DNA of 64,000 nucleotides. Source: Planctomycetota bacterium (GTDB lineage: Bacteria > Planctomycetota > Phycisphaerae > WQYP01). Within the stretch, counting starts at the first letter, position 1, and every line of letters begins with the position of its first letter. The translations under genes were made by a program, and so were the position numbers. The notes beneath the pieces were generated by a model. The model did no database searches and was not told the DNA's origin. It saw only the letters and a list, made by a program, of their open reading frames with translations. This document shows, piece by piece, positions 44,942 to 52,847 of the stretch. Location of the stretch: assembly GCA_021831565.1 (NCBI GenBank), contig JAKBMM010000011.1, positions 1-64,000 on the forward strand. The letters are read 5' to 3'.

Positions 44942-45949
44942 TCAAGCTATTGCCTTCCGCCTGCGCTTAAGCAGCAATCCCAACCCGCCCACGGCCAGCA
45001 AAGCCAGCGTGGCCGGTTCGGGGACAGTGCCAAGCTGCGCTGACACGTTGTCAATTGCCAGGTTGTTGCCGGCAAAATTAGTTTGCCAGTTGGTGGGCCA
45101 GAGGTAATTGGTGCCACCGAGAGTGGAACTTGGCGCTCCGTTCGGAAAATTAAGTGCCGCGGTAGTCAGAAGACCACCTGTGAGCCCTAGTTGATTGCCT
45201 GAATTATCGTAAACCGCAAAAGCAACACCGGCGGGATCGGTAGTACCATTACCTGTTTTGCTATATGCCAGAGTAAAGGTATACCAGCCGTTCTTGGTGA
45301 TTGTGACAAAAGGCGTGTTTGGCGTGGTGCCGCCGTTTGCATTCACATCTACAGTTCCCGCAGTTGGCACGGTGAATTGAAAATCGGACTCCGTCGCCCA
45401 GTTCGGGGCGCCAGTGGTATCACTTGCGGTTTCGTCGATCTCGAAAGCAGTACCACCACCAGTAGGCGGCGCCCACGCCCCGGTCCCGGTAACAGGCACA
45501 TAAACACTCACAGATTGAGTAAATGCACCGGGATAAGTAGCCATCATGCCGGCGTATGCAGGGGTATCAGTGGAAGTGCCGAATAGGCTGTAACCCGCGT
45601 CGCCTCCATTGTGAATGTTGCCATTGATATTATTTCCAAGCACCGCATAGGAGGAGCTACCGCCGGCGCCGCCAATCAAACCAAGTGGTGATGTGCCATT
45701 ACCACTACCCGGTCCATATCGGGTGATGGAATAAGTGCCGGTACTTGTTGCCACACTTTGGCTCTGACCTATGCCTGTGGCTGTGCCGCTAAACCACCAA
45801 CCGCTTACACCATTGGCTGAATTTTCATATCCTCTGGAATAAGGAACATCCGCCTTGATGATTCCGGCGGACAACAGGGCTATTCCCGCCGCCGCCGCAG
45901 CGCCTAAGCCGAGCATGGTTTTGGTTGAGGATGATTTGTTCTTAAACAT
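44942..45949 (-). CDS. PEP-CTERM protein with MFKNKSSS leader
   Basis: A 335-residue secreted protein. Leader MFKNKSSSTKTMLGLGAAAA shared with the genes at 49618 and 50638; aromatic- and Gly-rich passenger (possible jelly-roll or carbohydrate-binding fold) and C-terminal VPEPATLALLAVGGLGLL with KRRRKAIA. AAGGAG precedes the ATG. Function unknown; predicted surface or matrix protein. Confidence 0.87.
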   Translation of the reverse strand: MFKNKSSSTKTMLGLGAAAAAGIALLSAGIIKADVPYSRGYENSANGVSGWWFSGTATGIGQSQSVATSTGTYSITRYGPGSGNGTSPLGLIGGAGGSSSYAVLGNNINGNIHNGGDAGYSLFGTSTDTPAYAGMMATYPGAFTQSVSVYVPVTGTGAWAPPTGGGTAFEIDETASDTTGAPNWATESDFQFTVPTAGTVDVNANGGTTPNTPFVTITKNGWYTFTLAYSKTGNGTTDPAGVAFAVYDNSGNQLGLTGGLLTTAALNFPNGAPSSTLGGTNYLWPTNWQTNFAGNNLAIDNVSAQLGTVPEPATLALLAVGGLGLLLKRRRKAIA

Positions 45950-46356
45950 GGTTTACTCCTTAATGTCCATAGATGGCCAGCAGGCTGGCCGGTTTACCAA
46001 ACCGACTCGCAACACGCGGGTCGGAACTTTCCTGTGGCAGGCTTTCTCGCCTGCGTTTGTTTTCGCGGGCACTCGCGCCCGCCTATCCCATAGCCGCTCC
46101 GCTGTGCCTCCTTTCGCGGCTTTGCCGCCGCTCTACTTTCAACTTTCTACTCTCTTTCGCCGGCGCATTAGCCCCAACATTTCACCGCCGAGGTTGTTGA
46201 AATGAAAGACCATATAGAGATTCTTTCCCACAACACCTCAGATACAGACTCTTTGCCATCTCATCATTTCTATCCATTTACTCCACCGTGGCCTCAGCGC
46301 ACTCTGCGCCTCTGCGGTGCAAACTCCGGGTTAGCGGCTTTGCCGCCGCTCTACTT
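45950..46356. other. intergenic repeats upstream of the gene at 44942
   Basis: It contains the leader palindrome (45975-45990), a GCGGCTTTGCCGC hairpin repeat (about 46112-46124), the block shared with 35266-35440 (46176-46325) and a second GCGGCTTTGCCGC copy (about 46334). No gene was seen. Confidence 0.65.
45975..45990 (-). promoter_or_regulatory. leader palindrome before PEP-CTERM gene 44942-45949
   Basis: GGCCAGCAGGCTGGCC, 26 nt upstream of the ATG and about 10 nt upstream of the ribosome-binding site. Confidence 0.65.
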
Positions 46357-47070
46357 TCAACTCTCTACTCTCTTCCGCCGCCGCATTAGCAATCCGAGTC
46401 CGCCCAGAGCCAGCAGCGCCAGCGTGGCCGGTTCGGGGGCGGTGGTTGTATAGCTGAGGGTGACATTCGATCCGCCCGCCAGGCTCAGTTCCAGGGTATT
46501 ACCCATGGAAAAGGGATTGCTTCCATTGGGACTGAACCCAGCCGTTTGCTGAACCAGTGTCTGCGTTTGGGGAAAACCGCCGCTTGAATAGGTCACGGTG
46601 TATGAAGGCGTCTGCACCGGCGGCGGCGTGGTCAGAGAGAATTGGCCGTCGGCCGAGTCGGCGCCGCTGACATAAGTGGCGGAGTCGCCGCTGGTGGCGG
46701 CATTGAACGTCACGCTGCCGGAACCGGCCAGGGTCATGGAGGAGCCGACCGGCGAGAAACCGGTATCCCATAAATTGATCGCCAATATATCGGGCCCCAC
46801 TGTCGTGTCAGTATTCTTTACGCCCACACTAATGGCACTGATCTGCGGCGTATTCGAAGAGCCGGAATTGGATGTGGCGTCGTAGATGGTGATGTCAAAT
46901 GTGCCGACCGTAACATTCGACTGATTAATAACGCCGCCACTGCCCGTGAAACTGGTAATTGGGCCGCCGTTGGCTTCGAACTGCGCCACAAAGCTCGCCT
47001 GGGCCGCCGAGGCGGCCAAACTCATCGCTGCCGCGGCGAGCACCATAGATCCGAAAATCTTGAATTGCAT
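46357..47070 (-). CDS. PEP-CTERM sorting-domain protein
   Basis: A 237-residue secreted protein: signal peptide (1-25, ending ASAAQA), beta-rich passenger with a TVGPDILAINLWDTG segment, and APEPATLALLALGGLGLLMR plus RRKRVES. I start at the ATG at 47070 preceded by AGGGAG; 47094 is an alternative. The end VES comes from a shared repeat. Confidence 0.85.
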   Translation of the reverse strand: MQFKIFGSMVLAAAAMSLAASAAQASFVAQFEANGGPITSFTGSGGVINQSNVTVGTFDITIYDATSNSGSSNTPQISAISVGVKNTDTTVGPDILAINLWDTGFSPVGSSMTLAGSGSVTFNAATSGDSATYVSGADSADGQFSLTTPPPVQTPSYTVTYSSGGFPQTQTLVQQTAGFSPNGSNPFSMGNTLELSLAGGSNVTLSYTTTAPEPATLALLALGGLGLLMRRRKRVES

Positions 47071-47116
47071 AAAAAACTCCCTTGTAAAAAGCATTGTTAT
47101 TTTTTCTTGGTGACAC

Positions 47117-47132
47117 GGTCAGCAGGCTGACC
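47117..47132. repeat. GGTCAGC-N2-GCTGACC palindrome
   Basis: GGTCAGCAGGCTGACC, 47 nt upstream of the gene at 46357 and downstream of the gene at 47192. Confidence 0.8.
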
Positions 47133-47191
47133 CGTTAAACATCGTTTTCCTTGTGCTCTACTTTCTCGCGGCTTTGCCGCGTGCTCTACTT

Positions 47192-47971
47192 TCAACTCTC
47201 TACTCTCTTTCTCCGCCGCGCCAGCAATCCGAGTCCGCCCACAGCCAGCAACGCCAGTGATGCCGGTTCGGGGATTGTTCCCGACGGGTTCTCGGTCAGC
47301 GTGGTCCCGTTGTAGTTGAGCTGGCTTACATTTATGTTTGCCCCGGATGATAGCGTGATGTCCACCACATTCGTGAGCGAATAGTCCAACTGTGTTTTGG
47401 TCAGCGTCGCCGTGGTCGGATTCGATAAAAGCGTGAAAGATACGGGGCTGGTGGTGTTGTTTGTCAATGATAACACCGAGCTTACCGGTGTCGCGGCGAC
47501 GCCCGATCCGGATGTCGTGTTCTGGCCGTTATGCGGATCGGCGAAGCTCTGCATGGTCATGGTGAGAGTGCCGTTGGTGAGTTCACCGCCGCCGCTTTGG
47601 GCGAGTTCTAGAGTGCCGGTATTTGTGGGGCCGGGTCCCGTAAAACCTGTATCTCCCAGGAGCAGTTCTATGGTGGCTGGGTTTGGGCCCGTGTTATTAT
47701 TGGTCAGGTTGATCGTGGCGAAGGTGATGTAACCCGACGACGCGCCGGCGGCGGGATCATTGGTTGCCGCGCTTACGGATCCCGAAAAACCGCCGAATCC
47801 ACCGGTGGGGGTGGAATAGGACAAAGAGGTGGACGGAGTACTTGCTACGTTCACCAGTGTGCCCCCGCTGGGCACGGCCAGATCAAGTTCAAAAGCAGCT
47901 TTCGCGCTGTTCGGCAGAAGCAACGCCGCGCCCGCCGCCAGGCATAAAATTTTCACTGTGATGTTTGGCAT
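47192..47971 (-). CDS. PEP-CTERM sorting-domain protein
   Basis: A 259-residue secreted protein with signal peptide (1-25), Asn/Thr-rich passenger and IPEPASLALLAVGGLGLLAR with RRKRVES. Paralogue of the gene at 42116 through most of its length. AAGGAG precedes the ATG. Function unknown. Confidence 0.87.
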   Translation of the reverse strand: MPNITVKILCLAAGAALLLPNSAKAAFELDLAVPSGGTLVNVASTPSTSLSYSTPTGGFGGFSGSVSAATNDPAAGASSGYITFATINLTNNNTGPNPATIELLLGDTGFTGPGPTNTGTLELAQSGGGELTNGTLTMTMQSFADPHNGQNTTSGSGVAATPVSSVLSLTNNTTSPVSFTLLSNPTTATLTKTQLDYSLTNVVDITLSSGANINVSQLNYNGTTLTENPSGTIPEPASLALLAVGGLGLLARRRKRVES

Positions 47972-48233
47972 GTTAAGACTCCTTAAGATTCCTTACATAG
48001 TTGTCAGCTACCTCGTGGTAGCCGCGGCATTCCGCCGCGTCGCGTAATGCAGGCTTCCAGCCTGCTTATTCCGGCGGGCGAGACGCCCGCTCCACAATTC
48101 CACAATTCCATTCTCCAGGCTTTTCATGTCTCGGCGGTGAAAGCCCCGAAAACCTTACGCGGCCGTTCCACAAAACCCGGCGGAGCGGGAGAGTAACGCC
48201 CCGCCGGGTCAGAGTGGATATTGGCCGGGCCGT

Positions 48234-48392
48234 TCAAGTGCGATGCCGGCGAATGTCCGGCCACCAGTCGCATTGAACCATCATCCAGATCAACCACCCC
48301 AGAACCGGCGCCGCCGCCGCCAGTGGCAGGGAAACGATTCGCCGGGCCAAGGGTTGATTCACGCTCATGGAAAACCGTGCCGTGGTAGTCAT
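48234..48392 (-). pseudogene. truncated PEP-CTERM-like gene or small membrane protein
   Basis: A 52-codon frame with a strong AAAGGAG site. Its start, MTTTARFSMSVNQPLARRIV, resembles the signal peptide of the gene at 42116 (MTTAARFRLILKG), but the passenger and PEP tail are absent and the end is WWPDIRRHRT. In another frame the DNA continues with VVDLDDGSMRLVAGHSPASH, so a frameshift is possible. Either a decayed paralogue or a genuine small protein. Confidence 0.4.
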
Positions 48393-48425
48393 GACAGTTT
48401 TCTCCTTTACGTTTTCCGGGCCCCA

Positions 48426-48457
48426 GCCCGGCCCGTGTCTCAAAACACGGACCGGGC
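48426..48457 (-). terminator. GC-rich terminator-like hairpin
   Basis: GCCCGGCCCGTGT (48426-48438) pairs with ACACGGACCGGGC (48445-48457), with a G-U wobble on the minus strand. It lies between the gene at 48562 and the small frame at 48392. Confidence 0.5.
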
Positions 48458-48561
48458 CATTCTCCCGGCTCGCTGGGGACCTGATCCGTACGCGCCGGAA
48501 TTGAGCCGTTTCTTCGCGGGCGGGGCCTTTTTAAGAGGTTGGCCCACGAAGTCATCAAACT

Positions 48562-49206
48562 TCAAGCCAGGCTTTTATGGCGACGCCGGACCAGCAATCC
48601 CAAGCCGCCCAGGCTTAGCAAACCGAGCGTGGCTGGTTCGGGGGTGGCATACTGGACTCCCTGCGGGCCTACTGTCCCTGTGTCTATGCCGTCAATGGAA
48701 GGTGGTGTCCAGCCGGGGACGCTCGCGTCATTGCTGTTAAGCCAGTTCAACACGAGATCCTGGTTGTTCGCCGAGGTGTCGTAGATATCGCCCAGATCAT
48801 AAACATTTGGAAATGGCGAGGCGCTGGCATTACTGCTGTTTAGGATAACATACGGGGGCGTCGAACCAGCTGTTGAAAAACTCGACAGATTGCCTTCGGC
48901 AACATACGAAGATGTCGATGTGAGCACGCCCCAGCCGCCGGCGGCGTCATACTTCGTCAACGGCTCTTGGTAATTAGCAACGAGAAATTGATTAGCGGTG
49001 GAAGTTCCGTCAGCAGTCGTAGTGACACCATAACCACCAAATTCGACATTGTTACCCACAAAGAGGGTATCGCCCGTGACGGTGTTGACCCAGAGGGTCA
49101 TCTGTCCGGATGGCGGCGGCGCGAAGCTGTTGCCGGCAAAAGCAGCGCCGGTGGAAAGCATGCATCCCGCGGCCAGCGAGGCCATAAATGGAAGTTTACG
49201 TGACAT
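48562..49206 (-). CDS. PEP-CTERM sorting-domain protein
   Basis: A 214-residue secreted protein. Signal peptide (1-25, ending GAAFAG), a Thr/Asn-rich passenger with a DLVLNWLNSND segment, and TPEPATLGLLSLGGLGLLVR plus RRHKSLA. I start at the ATG at 49206 with AAGGAG upstream; the longer open frame consists of translated repeats. Confidence 0.87.
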   Translation of the reverse strand: MSRKLPFMASLAAGCMLSTGAAFAGNSFAPPPSGQMTLWVNTVTGDTLFVGNNVEFGGYGVTTTADGTSTANQFLVANYQEPLTKYDAAGGWGVLTSTSSYVAEGNLSSFSTAGSTPPYVILNSSNASASPFPNVYDLGDIYDTSANNQDLVLNWLNSNDASVPGWTPPSIDGIDTGTVGPQGVQYATPEPATLGLLSLGGLGLLVRRRHKSLA

Positions 49207-49231
49207 GATTTTCTCCTTATTGTCCATAGAC

Positions 49232-49247
49232 GGCCAGCAGGCTGGCC
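49232..49247 (-). promoter_or_regulatory. leader palindrome before PEP-CTERM gene 48562-49206
   Basis: GGCCAGCAGGCTGGCC, 26 nt upstream of the ATG; a second copy follows at 49283-49298. Confidence 0.65.
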
Positions 49248-49574
49248 GGTTTACCCCCGGCTCGCAACACACGAGCCGGGACGGCCAGCAGGCTGGCCGG
49301 TTAACCAACCCGACTCGCAACACGCGGGTCGGAACTTTACTGTGGCAGGCTCTCTCGCCTGCGTTTGTTTTCGCGGGCGCTATCACCCGCCTATCCCATA
49401 TCCGCTCCGATGTACCTCCTTTCGCGGCGCTGCCGCCGCTCTACTTTCTTCCGCGCCGCCGCATTAGCCCGAACATTTCACCGCCGAGACGCAGAGAGCG
49501 CAGAGGTTTATTGGTGACATGGTCAGCAGGCTGACCCGTTAAACACAGTTTTCCTTGTGCTCTACTTTCGCCCC

Positions 49575-49605
49575 AGCCCGGTCCGTGCATGCCACGGGCC
49601 GGGCT
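49575..49605 (-). terminator. GC-rich terminator-like hairpin
   Basis: AGCCCGGTCCGTG (49575-49587) and CACGGGCCGGGCT (49593-49605) with a 5-nt loop, just after the gene at 49618. Confidence 0.5.
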
Positions 49606-49617
49606 GTGAATAGACTT

Positions 49618-50532
49618 TTAGGCTATTGCCTTGCGTCTGCGTTTGAGCAACAATCCCAATCCGCCCACGGCCAGCAAAGCCAGCGTGGCCGGTTCGGGGA
49701 CTACTGCAATGCTGTCCGGGTAATCCAACCCCGTGACCAGTGAGGCATTCACCGTACCGCCGGCAGTGGTATATTCTCCAATCGTGTTGTTGGCCGTATT
49801 CAGCTCAAACAGGTCTGATCCCGAAACGGCAATGCCGTTCGGTTCTCCCAACCCCGTGACCAGAGAGGCGTTCACCGTGCCGCCCGAGGTGGTATATTCG
49901 CCGATCGTGTTGTTGCCTTCATTTGTGACAAACAGGTCTGATCCCGACACGGCAATGCCGGACGGGCCATTCAACCCCGTGACCAGCGAGGCATTCACTG
50001 TGCCGCCCGTGATGGTATATTCGCCGATCGTGTTGTTGCCATAATTCGAGACAAACAGGTCTGAGCCCGAAACGGCAATGTCGGTCGGGCTATTCAACCC
50101 CGTGACCAGTGAGGCATTCACCGTGCCGCCCGTGATGGTATATTCGCCGATCGTGCTGTTGCCATAATTCGAGACAAACAGGTCTGAGCCCGAAACGGCA
50201 ATGCCGGACGGGCCATTCAACCCCGTGACCAGAGAGGCATTCACCGTGCCGCCCGTGATGGTATATTCGCCCATCGTGCTGTTGCCATAATTCGCGACAA
50301 ACAGGTCTGATCCCGAAACGGCAATGCCGTTCGGTTCATCCAACCTCGTGACCAGAGAGGCATTCACCGTACCGCCGGCATTGGTATATTCGCCGATCGT
50401 GTTATTGGAAAAATTCGTGACAAAGATGTTTCCGCGCGCGCTCGCAGGCATGAGCGCCGAACCCGTCGCTAACGCCGCCGCGGCGCCTAAGCCGAGCATG
50501 ATTTTGGTTGAGGATGATTTGTTCTTAAACAT
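49618..50532 (-). CDS. PEP-CTERM beta-propeller-like protein with NHL-type repeats
   Basis: A 304-residue secreted protein with the MFKNKSSSTK leader, six repeats of about 41 residues (GEYT, GGTVNASLVTGL, GIAVSGSDLFV and NNTI) that suggest a six-bladed beta-propeller, and VPEPATLALLAVGGLGLL with KRRRKAIA. AAGGAG precedes the ATG. The DNA repeats are nearly identical, so copy number may change by recombination. Confidence 0.88.
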   Translation of the reverse strand: MFKNKSSSTKIMLGLGAAAALATGSALMPASARGNIFVTNFSNNTIGEYTNAGGTVNASLVTRLDEPNGIAVSGSDLFVANYGNSTMGEYTITGGTVNASLVTGLNGPSGIAVSGSDLFVSNYGNSTIGEYTITGGTVNASLVTGLNSPTDIAVSGSDLFVSNYGNNTIGEYTITGGTVNASLVTGLNGPSGIAVSGSDLFVTNEGNNTIGEYTTSGGTVNASLVTGLGEPNGIAVSGSDLFELNTANNTIGEYTTAGGTVNASLVTGLDYPDSIAVVPEPATLALLAVGGLGLLLKRRRKAIA

Positions 50533-50557
50533 GGTTTACTCCTTAATGTCCATAGAT

Positions 50558-50573
50558 GGCCAGCAGGCTGGCC
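50558..50573 (-). promoter_or_regulatory. leader palindrome before PEP-CTERM gene 49618-50532
   Basis: GGCCAGCAGGCTGGCC, 26 nt upstream of the ATG. Confidence 0.65.
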
Positions 50574-50591
50574 GGTTTACTTGTTTGTGCC

Positions 50592-50623
50592 GGCCCGGCC
50601 CGTGCAAAAACACGGGCCGGGCC
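50592..50623 (-). terminator. GC-rich terminator-like hairpin
   Basis: GGCCCGGCCCGTG (50592-50604) and CACGGGCCGGGCC (50611-50623), a perfect 13-bp stem with a 6-nt loop, 14 nt after the gene at 50638. Confidence 0.55.
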
Positions 50624-50637
50624 AACTTAATAGCCGT

Positions 50638-51366
50638 TTAAGCTATTGCCTTGCGTCTGCGTTTGAGCAGCAATCCCAGGCCGCCCACGGCCAGCAAAGC
50701 CAGTGTGGCCGGTTCGGGAGTGGAGGTGATACTCATTGAACTAATATAGGCGGTTGCATTATTGCCACTTGAGCCATATGCGCCAATAGAGGCCCACGCG
50801 GCATTTACCATCATATCGCCATAATCAATCCCATTATATGGAGTATCATAAATGCTTGACAACTGCACGTTCTGCTCTGCCCACGTATAGGTCTTGGTAT
50901 TCCATACCCCTACTGTTGATGAGCCGTCCAGTGTATAGGCGTTGGTGTTGCTTCCAAAGTTAATGATATCAAAATTGTCTCCATTGACATCACTGACGCC
51001 AAAAAGGGTATACGGCTGGCCAGGTCCCGTAGTACTAGGCACAGTAATAGACATACTGTCATATCTTAGAGCACCTAGATTACCATTGTATGCGGGAGGT
51101 GTTCCAACCCATGCTTCCGTCCAATAAGCACTATTGGTAATAGTCATAAGAGCGGATCCACCATAACTGCTAGAATAACCGGCACTATATGAATCGGTGC
51201 CGCCCGTAGTCTTATAACCACCATATGACACGATATTATTTGTCGGAACCCAACCGGTGCCGCTAATTGTCGTTGTATTCGCAAACAATGACCCGGCTGA
51301 CAAAAAAGCCGCCGCGGCGCCTAATCCGAGCATGAGTTTGGTTGAGGATGATTTGTTCTTAAACAT
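50638..51366 (-). CDS. PEP-CTERM protein with MFKNKSSS leader
   Basis: A 242-residue secreted protein. Leader MFKNKSSSTKLMLGLGAAAA, Tyr/Gly/Ser-rich passenger with SYGGSALMTITNSAYW and PLDN-free beta-rich core, ending TPEPATLALLAVGGLGLL with KRRRKAIA. The same leader as in two neighbours points to duplication or to selection on the export signal. Confidence 0.86.
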   Translation of the reverse strand: MFKNKSSSTKLMLGLGAAAAFLSAGSLFANTTTISGTGWVPTNNIVSYGGYKTTGGTDSYSAGYSSSYGGSALMTITNSAYWTEAWVGTPPAYNGNLGALRYDSMSITVPSTTGPGQPYTLFGVSDVNGDNFDIINFGSNTNAYTLDGSSTVGVWNTKTYTWAEQNVQLSSIYDTPYNGIDYGDMMVNAAWASIGAYGSSGNNATAYISSMSITSTPEPATLALLAVGGLGLLLKRRRKAIA

Positions 51367-51394
51367 GGTTTACTCCTTAATAATGTCTATAAAC

Positions 51395-51410
51395 GGCCAG
51401 CAGGCTGGCC
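51395..51410 (-). promoter_or_regulatory. leader palindrome before PEP-CTERM gene 50638-51366
   Basis: GGCCAGCAGGCTGGCC, 29 nt upstream of the ATG; another copy lies at 51456-51471. Confidence 0.65.
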
Positions 51411-51654
51411 GGTTAACCAGGTATCCTCACCGACCCGCAACACACGGGCCGGGACGGCCAGCAGGCTGGCCGGTTTACCGGGTCGGCGGCCTGGAAGGCC
51501 GCCTCCCATACAGGGGCCGTTCGCATGTCTCTGGCGGGGGGCCGCGTGGGGCGGGGGGAGGAAAGAGGGGTGTGAGTGTGAGTGTCAGTCAGTGTAAGCG
51601 CCCCGAGTGAGCGGCCGCGCGTCAGAGACACGCGAACTATTCAGCGAGCCATAT

Positions 51655-52164
51655 TCAATTGTTTGCTTTTGCCAGTTTCGTCCCCTTTCGACGCCGCGAG
51701 GCGTCCATCCGTTGTGAATAATCGGGTGCGGGCGCCCGCGGTCGCGGTCGGCCGGCGGCAACGGACTCAGTCGCCTGTTCCACAGCGGCGCCCGCTTTGT
51801 TAAGGTCCAGCAGCCCGGCCACCACGGCCGGCGCCTGCTCGCAATCGTTCAGGTAGCAGGTGGCGCCGGCGGCCAGGACGGCCCGCTCCAACGCGGGCCG
51901 ATCCGGCCGGCCGATGGCGACGCACCAAGTGGGTCGCCAGAGCCTTCGCAATCCCCGGATCAAGGTCAGATCGCCGGCGCCGGCAAGTTCCAGCACGACG
52001 ACCCGCACCCGGCAACGCGCCACACGGCGAATCAAGGCCTCGATGGCGTCGGTCGGGCCGGGGGTTGCAATCATCCATCGCCAGTGGGCGGCCAAGGAGC
52101 GCAGCTCGCGGCATTGGCCGCGGCTGATCACCAGCACGCTACTGCGAGCCATATCGCCCATCAT
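51655..52164 (-). CDS. response-regulator receiver-like protein, unassigned
   Basis: A 169-residue protein. The pattern of hydrophobic strands (SVLVISRG, VRVVVLEL, TWCVAIGR, GATCYLND) resembles a CheY-like receiver fold, but the acidic pocket and phospho-accepting Asp are not recognisable. The C-terminus is basic (RRRKGTKLAKANN). GGAG precedes the ATG at 52164. Possibly a pseudo-receiver; function unknown. Confidence 0.55.
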   Translation of the reverse strand: MMGDMARSSVLVISRGQCRELRSLAAHWRWMIATPGPTDAIEALIRRVARCRVRVVVLELAGAGDLTLIRGLRRLWRPTWCVAIGRPDRPALERAVLAAGATCYLNDCEQAPAVVAGLLDLNKAGAAVEQATESVAAGRPRPRAPAPDYSQRMDASRRRKGTKLAKANN

Positions 52165-52368
52165 TGCCCGTCTCCATATCGCGCCGCGGCCACCGTCCCT
52201 CCGGCGGTTACGAGCCGCATTGAATAATCAGTTGTATGAGCAACAGACGTGCCACAGGCCGCCGGCGAATGGGCCATTAGAGCGCAAGTGCTTATATAGC
52301 ACTATGTTATAAATATATTGATGATGAATTCGTGTATTTTAGAGCGGGGACCGTCCGCGCCCGGTCCA

Positions 52369-52471
52369 GTACCATTTTGGTACACGCATGGTGCGAATTA
52401 TGCGGCCGATAAACACGCAAGGCGGTTTTTGGGAGTCAGTACCATTTTGACGGTCAGTACCATAATGGTAC
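52369..52471. promoter_or_regulatory. pair of GTACC-N5-GGTAC palindromes
   Basis: GTACCATTTTGGTAC (52369-52383) and GTACCATAATGGTAC (52457-52471), with a half-site CAGTACCATTTTGAC between them (about 52438). The repetition suggests a protein-binding site; the regulator is unknown. Confidence 0.35.
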
Positions 52472-52499
52472 ATGCGGTCAAGGAAAACGGTGTTTAACG

Positions 52500-52652
52500 G
52501 GTCAGCCTGCTGACCGTGTCACCAAGTGAACAGTTGACAGGAGAGCTCCAGGAAACGGTGTTTAACGGGTCAGCCTGCTGACCGTGTCACCAAGTGAACA
52601 GGTGACAGGAGAGCACAAGGGAACCGGTGTTTAACGGGTCAGCCTGCTGACC
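52500..52652. repeat. three tandem GGTCAGC-N2-GCTGACC units
   Basis: The palindrome GGTCAGCCTGCTGACC occurs at 52500-52515, 52568-52583 and 52637-52652, each after ACGGTGTTTAAC or CCGGTGTTTAAC, spaced 68-69 bp. Confidence 0.8.
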
Positions 52653-52734
52653 GTGACACCAACAAAATAAACCTCTGCGGCCCCCTGCGTCCCCCGCGGT
52701 AAATAACGCGGTGAGCAGGGCACATGGAAATTGA

Positions 52735-52764
52735 TTTACTTTGGGTAGCCGAAATCGCTACAAT
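52735..52764 (+). promoter_or_regulatory. candidate tatA promoter
   Basis: TTTACT (52735-52740), 18-nt spacer, TACAAT (52759-52764), about 85 nt before the ATG at 52848. Confidence 0.45.
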
Positions 52765-52847
52765 AAGGGCGACTGGAGATTCGGGCGCCAAAAGACCAGG
52801 GCGTAACTCCGGGTGGAAAGATTTGCTTTACCGCGAGGTATTCGACC

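Larger units (their letters stand above)
49207..49617. other. intergenic palindromes and repeats
   Basis: It contains two GGCCAGCAGGCTGGCC palindromes (49232-49247, 49283-49298), a GGTCAGCAGGCTGACC palindrome (49521-49536), a GCAGAGG-type block (about 49470-49510) and a terminator-like hairpin (49575-49605). No gene was seen. Confidence 0.7.
52165..52847. other. repeat-rich intergenic region upstream of tatA
   Basis: It contains two GTACC-N5-GGTAC palindromes (52369-52383, 52457-52471), three copies of the GGTCAGCCTGCTGACC unit (52500, 52568, 52637) and a tatA promoter candidate (52735-52764). No gene was recognised. Confidence 0.7.
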
